DNA of 64,000 bases from Lutibacter sp. (GCF_016342705.1 NZ_JAEINV010000007.1:124001-188000); one strand, 5' to 3'; positions 35,569-44,707 are shown, numbered from the stretch's first letter. Made by a program: numbers and translations. Notes: generated by a model not told the origin, from the sequence alone.

Positions 35569-38500
35569 CTATTTATTCAATTCTTTTAATATTATTTCAA
35601 TAGCTTTATCCAATTGTGGTTGCTTGCCATCTAAACGATCTTTAAAATTTTCTTTAACATAAACATCAGGGGAAACACCTTCAGACTCTAAATTTTTACC
35701 ATCTAAAGTATAACAACCCCATGATGGTAAGCGGTAATAGGAACCATCAACCAAACTTTTTCCTGAAGTAAAAATAATCCATCGGTAAGTTTCTGTTCCT
35801 ACAATAGTTCCTAATTTTAATTCTTTAAAACCTGCAGCTGTCATTTCAGCATCTGACAAAGATTGTTCGTTAATTAGTAATACAATTGGTTTGTGGCCAT
35901 AATTAAAATTGGCTTGTCCGGTTAATTTCCCTTCACGGTATTTCCAATTTAAATAGGTTTTCTGACTTAAAAATTTCAAAACTTCATCGTGTACATTTCC
36001 ACCTCTATTATAACGTAAATCTAAAATTAAACCATTTTTATAAGCTTCGTCGCTCACCAAATCTTCTTTAAATTTTTGTAATTCTTCACCACTCATATTT
36101 TTCATATGCACATAGGCAATTTTATTATCAGAATTTAAATTTACGTAATGTTGGTTGGCATCTTGCCATTCGTCATAAATTAAATCACGAACACTATTGT
36201 TAGAAGCAGGATGTAATTTTACATCGTAATTAGAATCATTTCTTTTAAAAGTAAGTGTTATTTCATCAGAAAAATCGGGTGAAGCAAATAATTTTTCTCT
36301 GTTTTCAGAGGTGTTGATAGTTAATCCATTTACGGCAATTAATTTATCTCCATTTCTAATATTTATATCTGAATAATCCGTAGGACCTTGTTTTATAATG
36401 CGTTCTACAACAAAAGGATTGTTATTTTCGAAAACAATACCCGTAGCTAATGTTTTGGTGCCGTGATATACTTTTTCTTCATCTCCGTTTGAATTAAATC
36501 CGAAATGCGAGGTGTTAAGTTCACCCAACATATCGTTAAAAATCAATCGTAAATTTGCTCTACTGCTTACATATGGTAGGTAAGTTGCGTATTGATCACG
36601 TAATTTTTCCCAATTTTGACCATGGAAATTTTCGTTGTAAAAATTTTCTTCCATTCCAGCCCAAGCTTCATAATACATTTGACTAAATTCGTTAGAAAGT
36701 GTTTTATTGAATTTATAAGAGATTTCAATTTCTTTCAACTTATTTTCAGTAATATCAATGGTGTTAATAGTTCCACCAATTAGAATATAATTTCCTTTTT
36801 TGGCATTAACTAATTGATAATTGCTAATTGTCTTATCACTAATTCTTTCAGATTTATCTTTTTCAAAAGGTTCTAAAGTTGTTTTCCAAAGTTGTGATTT
36901 TCCTTCACTGTGATTTGAAATATACATCACAATTGTTTTGTCATCTTTTTGAAAAATTGCGGGACTCTGTTGTTCTCCAAAACTAGGACTAACCAAAGTT
37001 AAACGCTCCATTAAATCGGTTGTATTAATTTTTACAACTGGTTTGTCTTTTTTTAAGGCATTGGCTGAATCTTTATCTTTTTTGGCGTCTTTTTTAGCTT
37101 CCTCTTTAAATAAATCGGTGTATTTATCTATTTTAAACGGAGTATTGTATTTATCTAAAGCCATTTGAAATATTTTACCATTACTTGTTCCAAACGGATA
37201 ACCAGGTTGGGTTCTGTCCGAAGCAAAGTAAATAAACTTCCCGTCAGGAGACCAAATAGGTGAGGACTCAGAAACTTTTGTGTTTGTTAAATTTGAGATA
37301 CTTTTTGAAGCCATATTATAAACAAAAACATCATTTTCAAAATCTCGTTTTGCATTGTAAAGTATGAACTTGTCATCTGGTGAAAAAAGTGGGTCAGAGT
37401 TGTAAAACCCCCAAAGTTCATCGGTTACAATAATGTCACTTTTTAAAGTTTTTAAATCAATTAAACAAATATTATTTCTTCCACTTAAATAAACTCCTTG
37501 AGAACGATCACTATTAAAAGTAAGCTGACGGTTGTTCATGGTATTTTTTGTTAATTGTTTTGCTTTTGATTGGTCATCAGCATTTATTGTAAACCAATTG
37601 TAATAGCCTTTATCTGATTGTGAAAATATTAAAGTCTTATTATTAGCTAGCCATTTTACTTCTTGTACAGCTTCATTAATGTTGGTGTTAATTTCCTTCA
37701 TAAACTTGCCTTTTATATCTGAAACAAATAATTTTCCTCTAGATACAAATGCCATTTTTGTTTCATCGGGTGAAATATCAAAATAGGTGATTTCACCTTT
37801 TACATTGTATGATTGTTCTTTATTTAAAGTGTTATTTGAATAAATTTGAATAGTAGGAACTGTAGTTTTTGCGGTTTTTACATCATATACAAAAATTTGA
37901 TAATCTTTTCTAAAAACAATTTTTTCACCATTAGCACTAACTTTTGGCCACATAATAGAAGTTGAAAAGTTGGTTAATTGTTTTTTATTTCCATTTTCCA
38001 ACATATATAAATTGTATTCGCCATTAGCTTCATCCGATTTAAAATAGAGTTTTCCATTTTTATCAAAAGTAACACCAAAATCTTTTCCTCTATAATTTGT
38101 ATATTCTTTGTATTCTTTGGTTTTTAAATTATACGATTTTATATCAGGATTGAAATCGCCTTTATATCGTTTTCTATGTGCAAACATGCTACTTTCCCAT
38201 GATTCATTAAAAAATATTTCATCGGTTTTAGGATTTTCAACAACGTTGTGAACGGTGTTAAAAAAATGGTCAAACAATCTTTTAGGTGTTTCTCCAGCAA
38301 TAGTTACGCTATATGTAGCAATGTTATTGTACCTGCCTGATGTGAAATAAATGGTTTTGTTATCCCAGCTCCATGAACTTACCATATCGTCGCTTTCATG
38401 AAAACTAAGTTGTTTTATAGCTCCACCATCTAAAGGCATTATATAAACATCATTATTTCCAAATTGGTTGCTTGAAAACGCTAACCATTTTCCATCTGGT

Positions 38501-38721
38501 GAAACGCTTGGTGCTGTTTCATCACCTTGCATAGCAGTAAGTCGGTAGGCATTCCCACCTTCTGTATTTACTTTCCAAAGATCTCCTTCGTAACTAAATA
38601 TAATGGCGTCGGCATTAGGTGTTAAGGTTGGATTTAGAGTGAAATATGTGTTGTTTTGAGCATTAACAATAAAACTAGCTAATATTATAAAGACGTTTAA
38701 TACTTTTTTTAGAGTTCTCAT
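35569..38721 (-). CDS. Tricorn-like S41 serine protease
   Basis: The 1050-residue protein has a signal peptide ending VNAQNN, two PD40/TolB-type beta-propeller regions (about 25-330 and 330-690; SPDGKWLAFSSNQFGNNDVY, SPDGKFIYFASDRTQPG), a PDZ domain (about 760-850) and a C-terminal S41 tail-specific protease domain (DLRYNRGGNVHDEVLKFLS; catalytic Ser in NEQSLSDAEMTAAGF; GTETYRW). This is the order of archaeal tricorn protease, which trims peptides. In Bacteroidota the exported version probably acts in the periplasm. A Lys/Asp-rich linker (KEEAKKDAKKDKDSANALKK) separates the halves. Confidence 0.9.
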   Translation of the reverse strand: MRTLKKVLNVFIILASFIVNAQNNTYFTLNPTLTPNADAIIFSYEGDLWKVNTEGGNAYRLTAMQGDETAPSVSPDGKWLAFSSNQFGNNDVYIMPLDGGAIKQLSFHESDDMVSSWSWDNKTIYFTSGRYNNIATYSVTIAGETPKRLFDHFFNTVHNVVENPKTDEIFFNESWESSMFAHRKRYKGDFNPDIKSYNLKTKEYKEYTNYRGKDFGVTFDKNGKLYFKSDEANGEYNLYMLENGNKKQLTNFSTSIMWPKVSANGEKIVFRKDYQIFVYDVKTAKTTVPTIQIYSNNTLNKEQSYNVKGEITYFDISPDETKMAFVSRGKLFVSDIKGKFMKEINTNINEAVQEVKWLANNKTLIFSQSDKGYYNWFTINADDQSKAKQLTKNTMNNRQLTFNSDRSQGVYLSGRNNICLIDLKTLKSDIIVTDELWGFYNSDPLFSPDDKFILYNAKRDFENDVFVYNMASKSISNLTNTKVSESSPIWSPDGKFIYFASDRTQPGYPFGTSNGKIFQMALDKYNTPFKIDKYTDLFKEEAKKDAKKDKDSANALKKDKPVVKINTTDLMERLTLVSPSFGEQQSPAIFQKDDKTIVMYISNHSEGKSQLWKTTLEPFEKDKSERISDKTISNYQLVNAKKGNYILIGGTINTIDITENKLKEIEISYKFNKTLSNEFSQMYYEAWAGMEENFYNENFHGQNWEKLRDQYATYLPYVSSRANLRLIFNDMLGELNTSHFGFNSNGDEEKVYHGTKTLATGIVFENNNPFVVERIIKQGPTDYSDINIRNGDKLIAVNGLTINTSENREKLFASPDFSDEITLTFKRNDSNYDVKLHPASNNSVRDLIYDEWQDANQHYVNLNSDNKIAYVHMKNMSGEELQKFKEDLVSDEAYKNGLILDLRYNRGGNVHDEVLKFLSQKTYLNWKYREGKLTGQANFNYGHKPIVLLINEQSLSDAEMTAAGFKELKLGTIVGTETYRWIIFTSGKSLVDGSYYRLPSWGCYTLDGKNLESEGVSPDVYVKENFKDRLDGKQPQLDKAIEIILKELNK

Positions 38722-38786
38722 GAAAAGATTGGATTTTTAATTAAAAAATAAAAGCCTAAATTTAATTTTTTATTTTCTTATTAATA

Positions 38787-38813
38787 ACAAAAAATCCGCT
38801 AAAAAGCGGATTT
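38787..38813 (-). terminator. Terminator of the small lipoprotein gene
   Basis: AAATCCGC (38792-38799) and GCGGATTT (38806-38813) form an 8-bp stem with a 6-nt loop. On the minus strand the stem ends in a U-run, 34 bp after the stop of the 48-residue lipoprotein. Confidence 0.75.
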
Positions 38814-38846
38814 ATATTTTTACTTTGAAATAAGTTGTTATTTTAC

Positions 38847-38993
38847 TTACGATATTAAAGTATTTTCATTGGCAGAGGGTTGTTCTATTTTATTTGCATC
38901 ACTAGTTAAACCACACCCTTTTTTTGAAGCATTACAAGAAATTAATATTAGAGTAAATGTAAACGCTACTAATTGAATTGCTATTTTTTTCAT
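38847..38993 (-). CDS. Small SPII lipoprotein, 48 aa
   Basis: The frame from ATG 38993 to TAA 38847 encodes a signal MKKIAIQLVAFTFTLILISC with a lipobox ending at Cys20, then a 28-residue tail with one more Cys (KKGCGLTSDAN) and an acidic, polar end. The signal, the tidy frame and the terminator 34 bp downstream support a real gene. No function is known. It lies between the nucleoside phosphorylase gene stop and the tricorn-like gene; 46 bp separate it from the former. Confidence 0.7.
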   Translation of the reverse strand: MKKIAIQLVAFTFTLILISCNASKKGCGLTSDANKIEQPSANENTLIS

Positions 38994-39039
38994 TGTTTGT
39001 TTAATTTAAGTATATAACGAATGAATATACGAATTTATT

Positions 39040-39912
39040 TTATGAAACCAATTTAGTTAAAGTGTATAATATTAACTCTTCAACTGGTTTATATGGGTTT
39101 TCGCTAAAAGTACCATTTGCTCTGTTGGCTATAATTGCATTCATAGAACACGCATTATGACCTAATAGTTTAGATAATCCATAAATTGCTGATGTTTCCA
39201 TTTCTAAATTTGTAATTCTTACACCATTAAATTCAAAATTATCAATTTTATTATTTAAATCTGGATCTTGCAGTGCTAAACGTAAAACCCGACCTTGTGG
39301 ACCGTAAAAACCTCCAGCAGTTGCAGTTACGCCAATAAAAACTTTATCACTAGTTAACTTTTGCTCCAATTCTTCACTGTTTTTTACTACGTACGGACGT
39401 GCTTTTCTTGGACACCAATCGGTATGTTTAATAAATAAATCTTCAAAATCTTTTTCAAGAATATGTTCACAATCATAGGAAAGTAGCATCCCGTCAAAAC
39501 CTAAACCGTACTTTGCTAATACAAAACTATCAACAGGAATATCTTTTTGTAAAGAACCTGAAGTTCCAATTCTAACAATATTTAATTGTACATGTTCTTT
39601 TTTTAGTGTTCTGGTTTCTAAATCAATATTTACCAAAGCATCTAATTCATTCATTACAATATCAATATTATCAGGACCAATTCCTGTTGAAATTACCGAT
39701 ATTTTTGTTCCTTTATAGGTTCCTGTAATGGTTCTGAATTCTCTTTTTTGAGTTTCAAACTCAACACTATCAAAATGTGCAGTTATTTTTGGTACTCTAT
39801 TTTGATCGCCAACAAAAATAATGTTTGTAGCAATATTTTCTGGTTTTAAGTTTAAATGATAAACACTACCATCTGGGTTTAAAATTAGCTCTGAAGCTGC
39901 TATTTTGTTCAT
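39040..39912 (-). CDS. Nucleoside phosphorylase (uridine-phosphorylase-like)
   Basis: From ATG 39912 the 290-residue protein belongs to the PNP/UDP family: VGDQNRVPKITAHFD near the N-terminus, the phosphate-site segment STGIGPDNIDIVMNEL, VRIGTSGSLQ, and NLEMETSAIYGLSKLLGH, where the M-E-x-E-like site binds ribose. These enzymes split nucleosides with phosphate for salvage. Uridine, purine or 5'-methylthioadenosine could be the substrate. The frame is open to TTG 39927, but ATG 39912 is 4 bp after the SUI1 gene stop and begins like homologues. It follows the SUI1-like gene in the operon. Confidence 0.87.
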   Translation of the reverse strand: MNKIAASELILNPDGSVYHLNLKPENIATNIIFVGDQNRVPKITAHFDSVEFETQKREFRTITGTYKGTKISVISTGIGPDNIDIVMNELDALVNIDLETRTLKKEHVQLNIVRIGTSGSLQKDIPVDSFVLAKYGLGFDGMLLSYDCEHILEKDFEDLFIKHTDWCPRKARPYVVKNSEELEQKLTSDKVFIGVTATAGGFYGPQGRVLRLALQDPDLNNKIDNFEFNGVRITNLEMETSAIYGLSKLLGHNACSMNAIIANRANGTFSENPYKPVEELILYTLTKLVS

Positions 39913-39916
39913 AAAT

Positions 39917-40267
39917 TTATCCGCCAACGCGTTTTATATTATATCCTTCTTTTTTAAGGATTTCCATTATTTTATCTCTATAATTCCCTTGAATTATAAT
40001 TTCATTATCTTTAATACTTCCACCAACACCACATTTTGTTTTTAGTAGTTTTCCTAAAGATTTTAAATCATCTTCTGTTCCAACAAAACCTGAGATTATA
40101 GTAACTGTTTTACCACCTCTTCCTTTGTTAGAAAAATGTGCTTCTAAAAATTGCTTTTTTGGTGCTAAAGTTTCTTCTGGTATTTCGCTTTCAAATTCAA
40201 AATTGTTATTTGTAGAAAAAACAAATCCTCCTAAATCGTCTAAGCTATTTAATTTCTTTTTACTCAT
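39917..40267 (-). CDS. SUI1/eIF1-like translation factor (YciH family)
   Basis: The 116-residue protein carries the SUI1 fold: GRGGKTVTIISGFVGTEDDL, LGKLLKTKCGVGGSIKDNEI, QGNYRDKIMEILKKEGY. YciH in E. coli influences start-codon fidelity and translation inhibition in stress. The N-terminal 40 residues are a less conserved acidic extension. It follows the 57-residue membrane protein gene by 28 bp and precedes the phosphorylase gene. Confidence 0.92.
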   Translation of the reverse strand: MSKKKLNSLDDLGGFVFSTNNNFEFESEIPEETLAPKKQFLEAHFSNKGRGGKTVTIISGFVGTEDDLKSLGKLLKTKCGVGGSIKDNEIIIQGNYRDKIMEILKKEGYNIKRVGG

Positions 40268-40295
40268 TATTTAATCATCTAAGGTAATGGAAATA

Positions 40296-40469
40296 TTACT
40301 TTTTTTGAAGTTTATTCCAAATAAATATTAGGGCAGCCAATAATTCAAATACTAAACCCGTAGCTAAAATAAGGCTTGCCTGAGGGTTTTTTGCAACTTT
40401 TAAAATGGTTCCTGCAATAATTAGAAAAACACCAAATGTAAAAAATGAAATTACTTTTTTTGAAATCAT
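40296..40469 (-). CDS. Small two-helix membrane protein, 57 aa
   Basis: ATG 40469 to TAA 40296 encodes MISKKVISFFTFGVFLIIAG, a polar loop (KVAKNPQAS) and a second helix LILATGLVFELLAALIFIW, ending in NKLQKK. The ATG overlaps the stop TGA of the upstream oxygenase gene as ATGA, a classic sign of translational coupling. The two helices suggest an inner-membrane hairpin. No family was recognised. Confidence 0.7.
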   Translation of the reverse strand: MISKKVISFFTFGVFLIIAGTILKVAKNPQASLILATGLVFELLAALIFIWNKLQKK

Positions 40470-41413
40470 TTTAATAAGCCTAATTCTCTTAAACGTTCAT
40501 TTAAAAATTCACCTGCTGTTATATCATCATACACTTTTGGATGTGTTTCTGTAATACATTCTGGTAAACAATTTAATTTCATTTCACTTATTGGATGAGT
40601 AAAAAATGGAATAGAGTAGCGAGGTTTGTCCCAATCTTCTCTCGGTGGATTTACAACACGGTGTATGGTTGAACGCAATTTATTATTTGTTAAACGCTCT
40701 AGCATATCGCCCACATTAATTACTAATTGCTCAGGAAGTGCAGTTACAGGAATCCATTCGCCCTTTTTATTTAGAACTTCTAAACCTGAAGCTGATGCGC
40801 CCATTAATAATGTTATTAAATTAATATCTCCGTGAGCAGCAGCTCTAACAGCACCTTTTGGCTCACCAATAATAGGAGGGTAGTGAATTGGGCGTAAAAT
40901 ACTATTTCCATTTATTACGTATTGGTCAAAATATTTTTCATTCAAACCAATATATAAAGCTAAAGCTCTTAAAACATAAATGGCTGTTTTTTCTAACATT
41001 TTATAGGCTTCTATTCCAGTTTTATTAAAATTTGGAATTTCATTTACCATTACGTTTTTTGGATATTCTGCTTTCAGTTTTTCATTTCCAACAACTTCTT
41101 GTCCAAAATGCCAAAACTCTTTTAAGTCTCCTTCTTTTTTCCCTTTTGCACTTTCTTTTCCAAAAGAAGTGTAGCCACGTTGTCCGCCAATACCATCAAT
41201 TTCATAGGATTCTTTTACTTCATTTGGTAAATCAAAAAAAGCAGTTACTTCTTTATATAAATTACTAGACAGTTCGTCAGATAAAAAGTGGCCTTTTAAT
41301 GCTACAAAGCCAATTTCTTCATAGGCTTCGCCAATTTCTTTTATGAATTTTTCTTTTCTTTTAGGATCTTCAGATAGAAAATCAGCTAAATTTACACTTG
41401 GTATATTTTTCAT
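40466..41413 (-). CDS. 2-oxoglutarate/Fe(II) oxygenase, isopenicillin N synthase-like
   Basis: From ATG 41413 the 315-residue protein begins IPSVNLADFLSED and has a DIOX_N-type N-domain (about 1-120; GEAYEEIGFVALKGHFL). The double-stranded beta-helix core carries H-x-D in AAHGDINLITLL, the distal His in STIHRVVNPP and the R-x-S of RYSIPFF that binds 2-oxoglutarate. The substrate is unknown; proteins of this group act on small molecules or amino acids. The frame extends to TTG 41431, but ATG 41413 fits homologues. The stop overlaps the start of the 57-residue membrane protein. Confidence 0.88.
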   Translation of the reverse strand: MKNIPSVNLADFLSEDPKRKEKFIKEIGEAYEEIGFVALKGHFLSDELSSNLYKEVTAFFDLPNEVKESYEIDGIGGQRGYTSFGKESAKGKKEGDLKEFWHFGQEVVGNEKLKAEYPKNVMVNEIPNFNKTGIEAYKMLEKTAIYVLRALALYIGLNEKYFDQYVINGNSILRPIHYPPIIGEPKGAVRAAAHGDINLITLLMGASASGLEVLNKKGEWIPVTALPEQLVINVGDMLERLTNNKLRSTIHRVVNPPREDWDKPRYSIPFFTHPISEMKLNCLPECITETHPKVYDDITAGEFLNERLRELGLLK

Positions 41414-41448
41414 TATATATTTAATTAACAAATTAAAAATACAAAATT

Positions 41449-42141
41449 TTATTTAGTCTTTTTTACAATTGGAATTAAGTAACTAATGCTGTAATTAAAA
41501 CCAATACCCATGTCATTTAAAAATACACGATTAAATCCTGGAATATAAAGGTTTTTAAAATTATCAGGTTCTTTAGTACTCACTATTTTTTTAATACTAA
41601 TTTTAGTTCCTAAATACAAATTTTTGAAGGTTTCAACTTTCATACCTATTACAAATTCTAACCAATGAGCCGATAAATCTTTAAATTCTGTATTTGGTTC
41701 TAAAAATTCACCTTCAAAATAAGTGCCTTTAGCATTTGGAGTATAGCTATTTAAAGTTTGGCTAAAGAAGCTAAATCCATAGCGTCCACCAAAATAAATT
41801 TCGTTAGTCATTCCTACCCAATTTTGGTAGGCATTGTAATTAACACCAATTTTTATAAATGAACCTTTTGTAGTAAATTTCATATAATCTTCAGTAGAAA
41901 TTACATCTTCAAAACCTAATTCAACTGCAGCATAATAATTTCTTAAAAAACGAACATCTCCAGTTAATTCAAACCCTTTTTTGTCTGAATCTAAAAACGA
42001 AACAGCTGGTTTCATAATATCTACACCAACTCTTAAACCATAGCTTTGAGTTATTTTAATAGTATCAGTTTTTTGTTGGGAAAATCCAGCAATTGATATA
42101 AATAGACTAATGATAAATATTAATATGCGCATTTGTTTCAT
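41449..42141 (-). CDS. DUF6048 family outer-membrane-type protein
   Basis: From ATG 42141 the 230-residue protein has a signal peptide (MRILIFIISLFISIAGFSQQ) and a beta-rich body with paired aromatic strands (YGLRVGVDIMKPA, YAAVELGFEDV, NEIYFGGRYGFSFF, HWLEFVIGMKVETF), typical of small outer-membrane barrels. The sequence and its position after the DUF6452 and rlmD genes match DUF6048 as seen in flavobacteria. Its coding start overlaps the end of the DUF6452 gene by 35 bp. TTG 42147 is an alternative start. Function is unknown. Confidence 0.82.
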   Translation of the reverse strand: MKQMRILIFIISLFISIAGFSQQKTDTIKITQSYGLRVGVDIMKPAVSFLDSDKKGFELTGDVRFLRNYYAAVELGFEDVISTEDYMKFTTKGSFIKIGVNYNAYQNWVGMTNEIYFGGRYGFSFFSQTLNSYTPNAKGTYFEGEFLEPNTEFKDLSAHWLEFVIGMKVETFKNLYLGTKISIKKIVSTKEPDNFKNLYIPGFNRVFLNDMGIGFNYSISYLIPIVKKTK

Positions 42142-42556
42142 TTTCAATTGTTGAATTGTTAATTATGTAATTAGTAATCCATTCGTTTGTAGTTTGTACC
42201 GTTAAATTTTCAAAAATTGTTTTGTAACCACAAGAACGCGATACAAATACATCTTTTCTTTCATAATTAAAAATTATTTCATCGGTTTTTGTTCCAGACT
42301 TAAATTTATAAGTTGTACTATTTTCTGCTAAATTTAGTGGAATTATAATAGAATCTAAAGAAACATTGGTATAAATATCCTCTTTTTCGTTAGCAGCAAC
42401 AGTAAGTGAACTCACAGCTTTTATAGTTTCTGGATTATTAGTATCATAAAACCTAATAATTAAATTTGGTGTTGTGGCCTCAATACAAATATCATCTTTT
42501 TCGCAGTTACTGAAAACTAATAATAAAATGACTAAAACTATACTATATTTTTTCAT
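42107..42556 (-). CDS. DUF6452 family lipoprotein
   Basis: The 149-residue protein has an N-terminal SPII signal (MKKYSIVLVILLLVFSNCEKD, lipobox Cys18). The next Cys is in DDICIEATTPN, followed by a beta-rich domain with LIIRFYDTNNPET and VSRSCGYKTIFENLTV. It fits DUF6452, a flavobacterial family almost always paired with DUF6048. It starts 7 bp after the rlmD stop and is translated with the next gene. Confidence 0.82.
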   Translation of the reverse strand: MKKYSIVLVILLLVFSNCEKDDICIEATTPNLIIRFYDTNNPETIKAVSSLTVAANEKEDIYTNVSLDSIIIPLNLAENSTTYKFKSGTKTDEIIFNYERKDVFVSRSCGYKTIFENLTVQTTNEWITNYIINNSTIENETNAHINIYH

Positions 42557-42563
42557 ACTTATA

Positions 42564-43973
42564 TTATTTTAGTTCCAAAAGCACAACATTTTCAACATGG
42601 TGTGTTTGTGGAAACATATCAACAGCTTGAGTTTTAATAATTTTATATTGCTCTTTCATTAATGATAAATCCCGCGCTTGTGTAGCAGAATTGCAACTAA
42701 CATATACAATTTTTTTTGGTGAAATTTCTAAAATTTTAGCAACAACATTTTTATGCATCCCATCGCGAGGTGGGTCAGTTATTATAACATCTGGTTGTCC
42801 GTGTTTTTTTATGAAGTTGTCGTTAAAAACATCTTTCATATCTCCGGCATAAAATTCAACGTTATTAATGCTATTAAATTGTGCATTTAATTTAGCGTCT
42901 TCAATGGCTTCTGGTACTGACTCAACACCAATCACTTTTTTTGCATTTTTAGCTACAAATTGAGCAATAGTTCCTGTTCCTGTATAAAAATCGTACACAA
43001 CTTCATTTCCAGTTAAACCTGCAAAATTTCTAGTTATTTTATACAATTCATATGCTTGTTTAGAATTGGTCTGATAAAATGATTTTGGTCCAATTTTAAA
43101 CTTTAACCCTTCCATTTCTTCAAATATATGATCTCTACCTTTAAAAAGTATAATGTTTTGATCGTATAAAGTATCATTTCCTTTTCCATTTATAACATAT
43201 TGAAGTGATGTTATTTGAGGAAACTCCGTAGAAAGTGCATTTAGTAACGCTTCTCTTTTTTTAATGTTTTCTTTAAAAAATTGAATAACAACCATAATTT
43301 CTCCCGTGGAAGAAATTCTTAACATAATAGTTCTTAATAAACCAGATTGTTCTCTCGGATTGTAAAATTCCAAGTCATTTTTAATTCCAAAATCTTTTAT
43401 GAAATTTCGGATATCATTAGATGGGTCTTCTTGTAAATGACATTTTTCAATATCTAAAATTTTATCCCACATTCCAGAAATATGAAATCCACAAGCGTTT
43501 CTGTTATCAATTTCATCGGTTGAATTTATTTCTTCTTGAGTTAACCAACGACTATTTGAAAAAGAAAATTCCATTTTATTTCTGTAAAAAAAGATATTTT
43601 CACAACCAAGAATTGGTGTTATTTCTGGCAATTCTAAATGACCAATTCTTATTAAATTATTTTTAACTTCATTTTCTTTATAAGCAAGCTGATGCTCATA
43701 TTTCATATTTTGCCATTTACAACCACCACAATGGTCAAAATGTTCACAAACAGGCTCAGTCCTTTTTTCTGAATATTTATGAAATTTAATTGCTGTTCCT
43801 TCAAAATATGCTTTTCGCTTTTTACCAGTTTTAACATCAACAATGTCACCTGGAACAGTGTTCGTTAAAAATATAACTCTTCCATCAGGTGCTTTGGCAA
43901 CTGTTTTACCTCTTGCCCCAGCATCAACAACTTCAATATTCTCAAAAATTGTTTGTGTTTTCTTTCTTGTCAT
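42564..43973 (-). CDS. rlmD: 23S rRNA (uracil-C5)-methyltransferase (RumA/RlmD-type)
   Basis: From ATG 43973 the 469-residue protein has a TRAM domain (about 1-60; IEVVDAGARGKTVAKAPDGR), an Fe-S cysteine cluster (EPVCEHFDHCGGCKWQ), and a SAM-dependent core with VVYDFYTGTGTIAQFVA, ITDPPRDG and the catalytic Cys in YVSCNSATQARDL. The RNA target is 23S rRNA uracil (U747 or U1939 type), not decidable here. The ORF extends upstream to an ATG at 43997, but the promoter box at 43978-43985 and homologue N-termini support 43973. DUF6452 and DUF6048 follow in the operon. Confidence 0.92.
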   Translation of the reverse strand: MTRKKTQTIFENIEVVDAGARGKTVAKAPDGRVIFLTNTVPGDIVDVKTGKKRKAYFEGTAIKFHKYSEKRTEPVCEHFDHCGGCKWQNMKYEHQLAYKENEVKNNLIRIGHLELPEITPILGCENIFFYRNKMEFSFSNSRWLTQEEINSTDEIDNRNACGFHISGMWDKILDIEKCHLQEDPSNDIRNFIKDFGIKNDLEFYNPREQSGLLRTIMLRISSTGEIMVVIQFFKENIKKREALLNALSTEFPQITSLQYVINGKGNDTLYDQNIILFKGRDHIFEEMEGLKFKIGPKSFYQTNSKQAYELYKITRNFAGLTGNEVVYDFYTGTGTIAQFVAKNAKKVIGVESVPEAIEDAKLNAQFNSINNVEFYAGDMKDVFNDNFIKKHGQPDVIITDPPRDGMHKNVVAKILEISPKKIVYVSCNSATQARDLSLMKEQYKIIKTQAVDMFPQTHHVENVVLLELK

Positions 43974-43977
43974 TTTG

Positions 43978-43985
43978 CAAATGTA
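43978..43985 (-). promoter_or_regulatory. -7 box of rlmD, abutting its start codon
   Basis: The minus strand reads TACATTTG, exact for TAnnTTTG, only 4 nt before the ATG at 43973. The mRNA would be leaderless or nearly so. The -33 region would fall in the terminator of the upstream gene. Confidence 0.5.
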
Positions 43986-43996
43986 GCATTTTAACA

Positions 43997-44025
43997 TAAA
44001 AAAAGCACCCTAAAAGGGTGCTTTT
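43997..44025 (-). terminator. Terminator of the cytochrome c gene
   Basis: AAAAGCACCC (44001-44010) and GGGTGCTTTT (44016-44025) form a 10-bp stem with a 5-nt loop. On the minus strand it ends in seven U. It lies 18 bp after the cytochrome c stop and just upstream of the rlmD promoter. Confidence 0.85.
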
Positions 44026-44043
44026 AAAAATGTTTGAGTATTC

Positions 44044-44472
44044 TTATTTTTTACTAGCCATATAAACTGCTAAAGCAGCTTTTTCTTCACTCGTTAAATC
44101 TTTAACAAAACCATCTAAATTTGCTTTCATAATAGCAACTTGACCTGGATCTGTATCAACAATTGCAGGTGTTTCACCATTTAAAAACGCAACAATATTT
44201 GCATTTTTTTCAGTATAAACTTTACTAATTTCTTTTATTGAAGGGCCAATAACTTTTGTATCTGCTTGGTGACAAGTAGCACATGTTTTTTCTGTAAAAA
44301 GTTTTTCACCTAAAGCTAAATATTCAGCAGGACCTTTAGCTGTTTCAGTTGCAACATTTGTTACTTCTTCAACAGGAGTCTCAACTTCTTTTTTTAATTC
44401 ATCTTTCTTTTTTTCACCGCAACTAGCAAAAAATAATGCAGCTAATGCTAAAACTAAAACTGATTTTTTCAT
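44044..44472 (-). CDS. c-type cytochrome lipoprotein
   Basis: The 142-residue protein is a lipoprotein (MKKSVLVLALAALFFASCGE, Cys18), with a charged linker and one class I cytochrome c domain: heme motif C64-A-T-C67-H68 and a Met candidate in VAIMKANLDGF, ending in EEKAALAVYMAS. It is likely a periplasmic electron carrier, anchored by lipid. A perfect -7 box lies at 44497-44504, 24 bp upstream of its ATG. Confidence 0.92.
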   Translation of the reverse strand: MKKSVLVLALAALFFASCGEKKKDELKKEVETPVEEVTNVATETAKGPAEYLALGEKLFTEKTCATCHQADTKVIGPSIKEISKVYTEKNANIVAFLNGETPAIVDTDPGQVAIMKANLDGFVKDLTSEEKAALAVYMASKK

Positions 44473-44496
44473 TTTTTTAAATTATAAATTATGGAA

Positions 44497-44504
44497 CAAA
44501 TTTA
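44497..44504 (-). promoter_or_regulatory. -7 box of the cytochrome c gene
   Basis: The minus strand reads TAAATTTG, exact for TAnnTTTG, about 24 nt upstream of the ATG at 44472. Confidence 0.6.
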
Positions 44505-44707
44505 AATATTTAATTTTAACATAATGTGATTTTTATGACAAAAAATAATTTATTAAACTAATTACCCAATTAAAATTGAGTTTTTAAAATTGATTTTTAT
44601 TTGAAATTATTTAATTGATAAATTATTTGTAATTTGGCGTATTAAATAGGATGATTTCTCTCCTATAATGAGGAATTGTTAATTTTCAATTTAAAATTTT
44701 TATTAAG

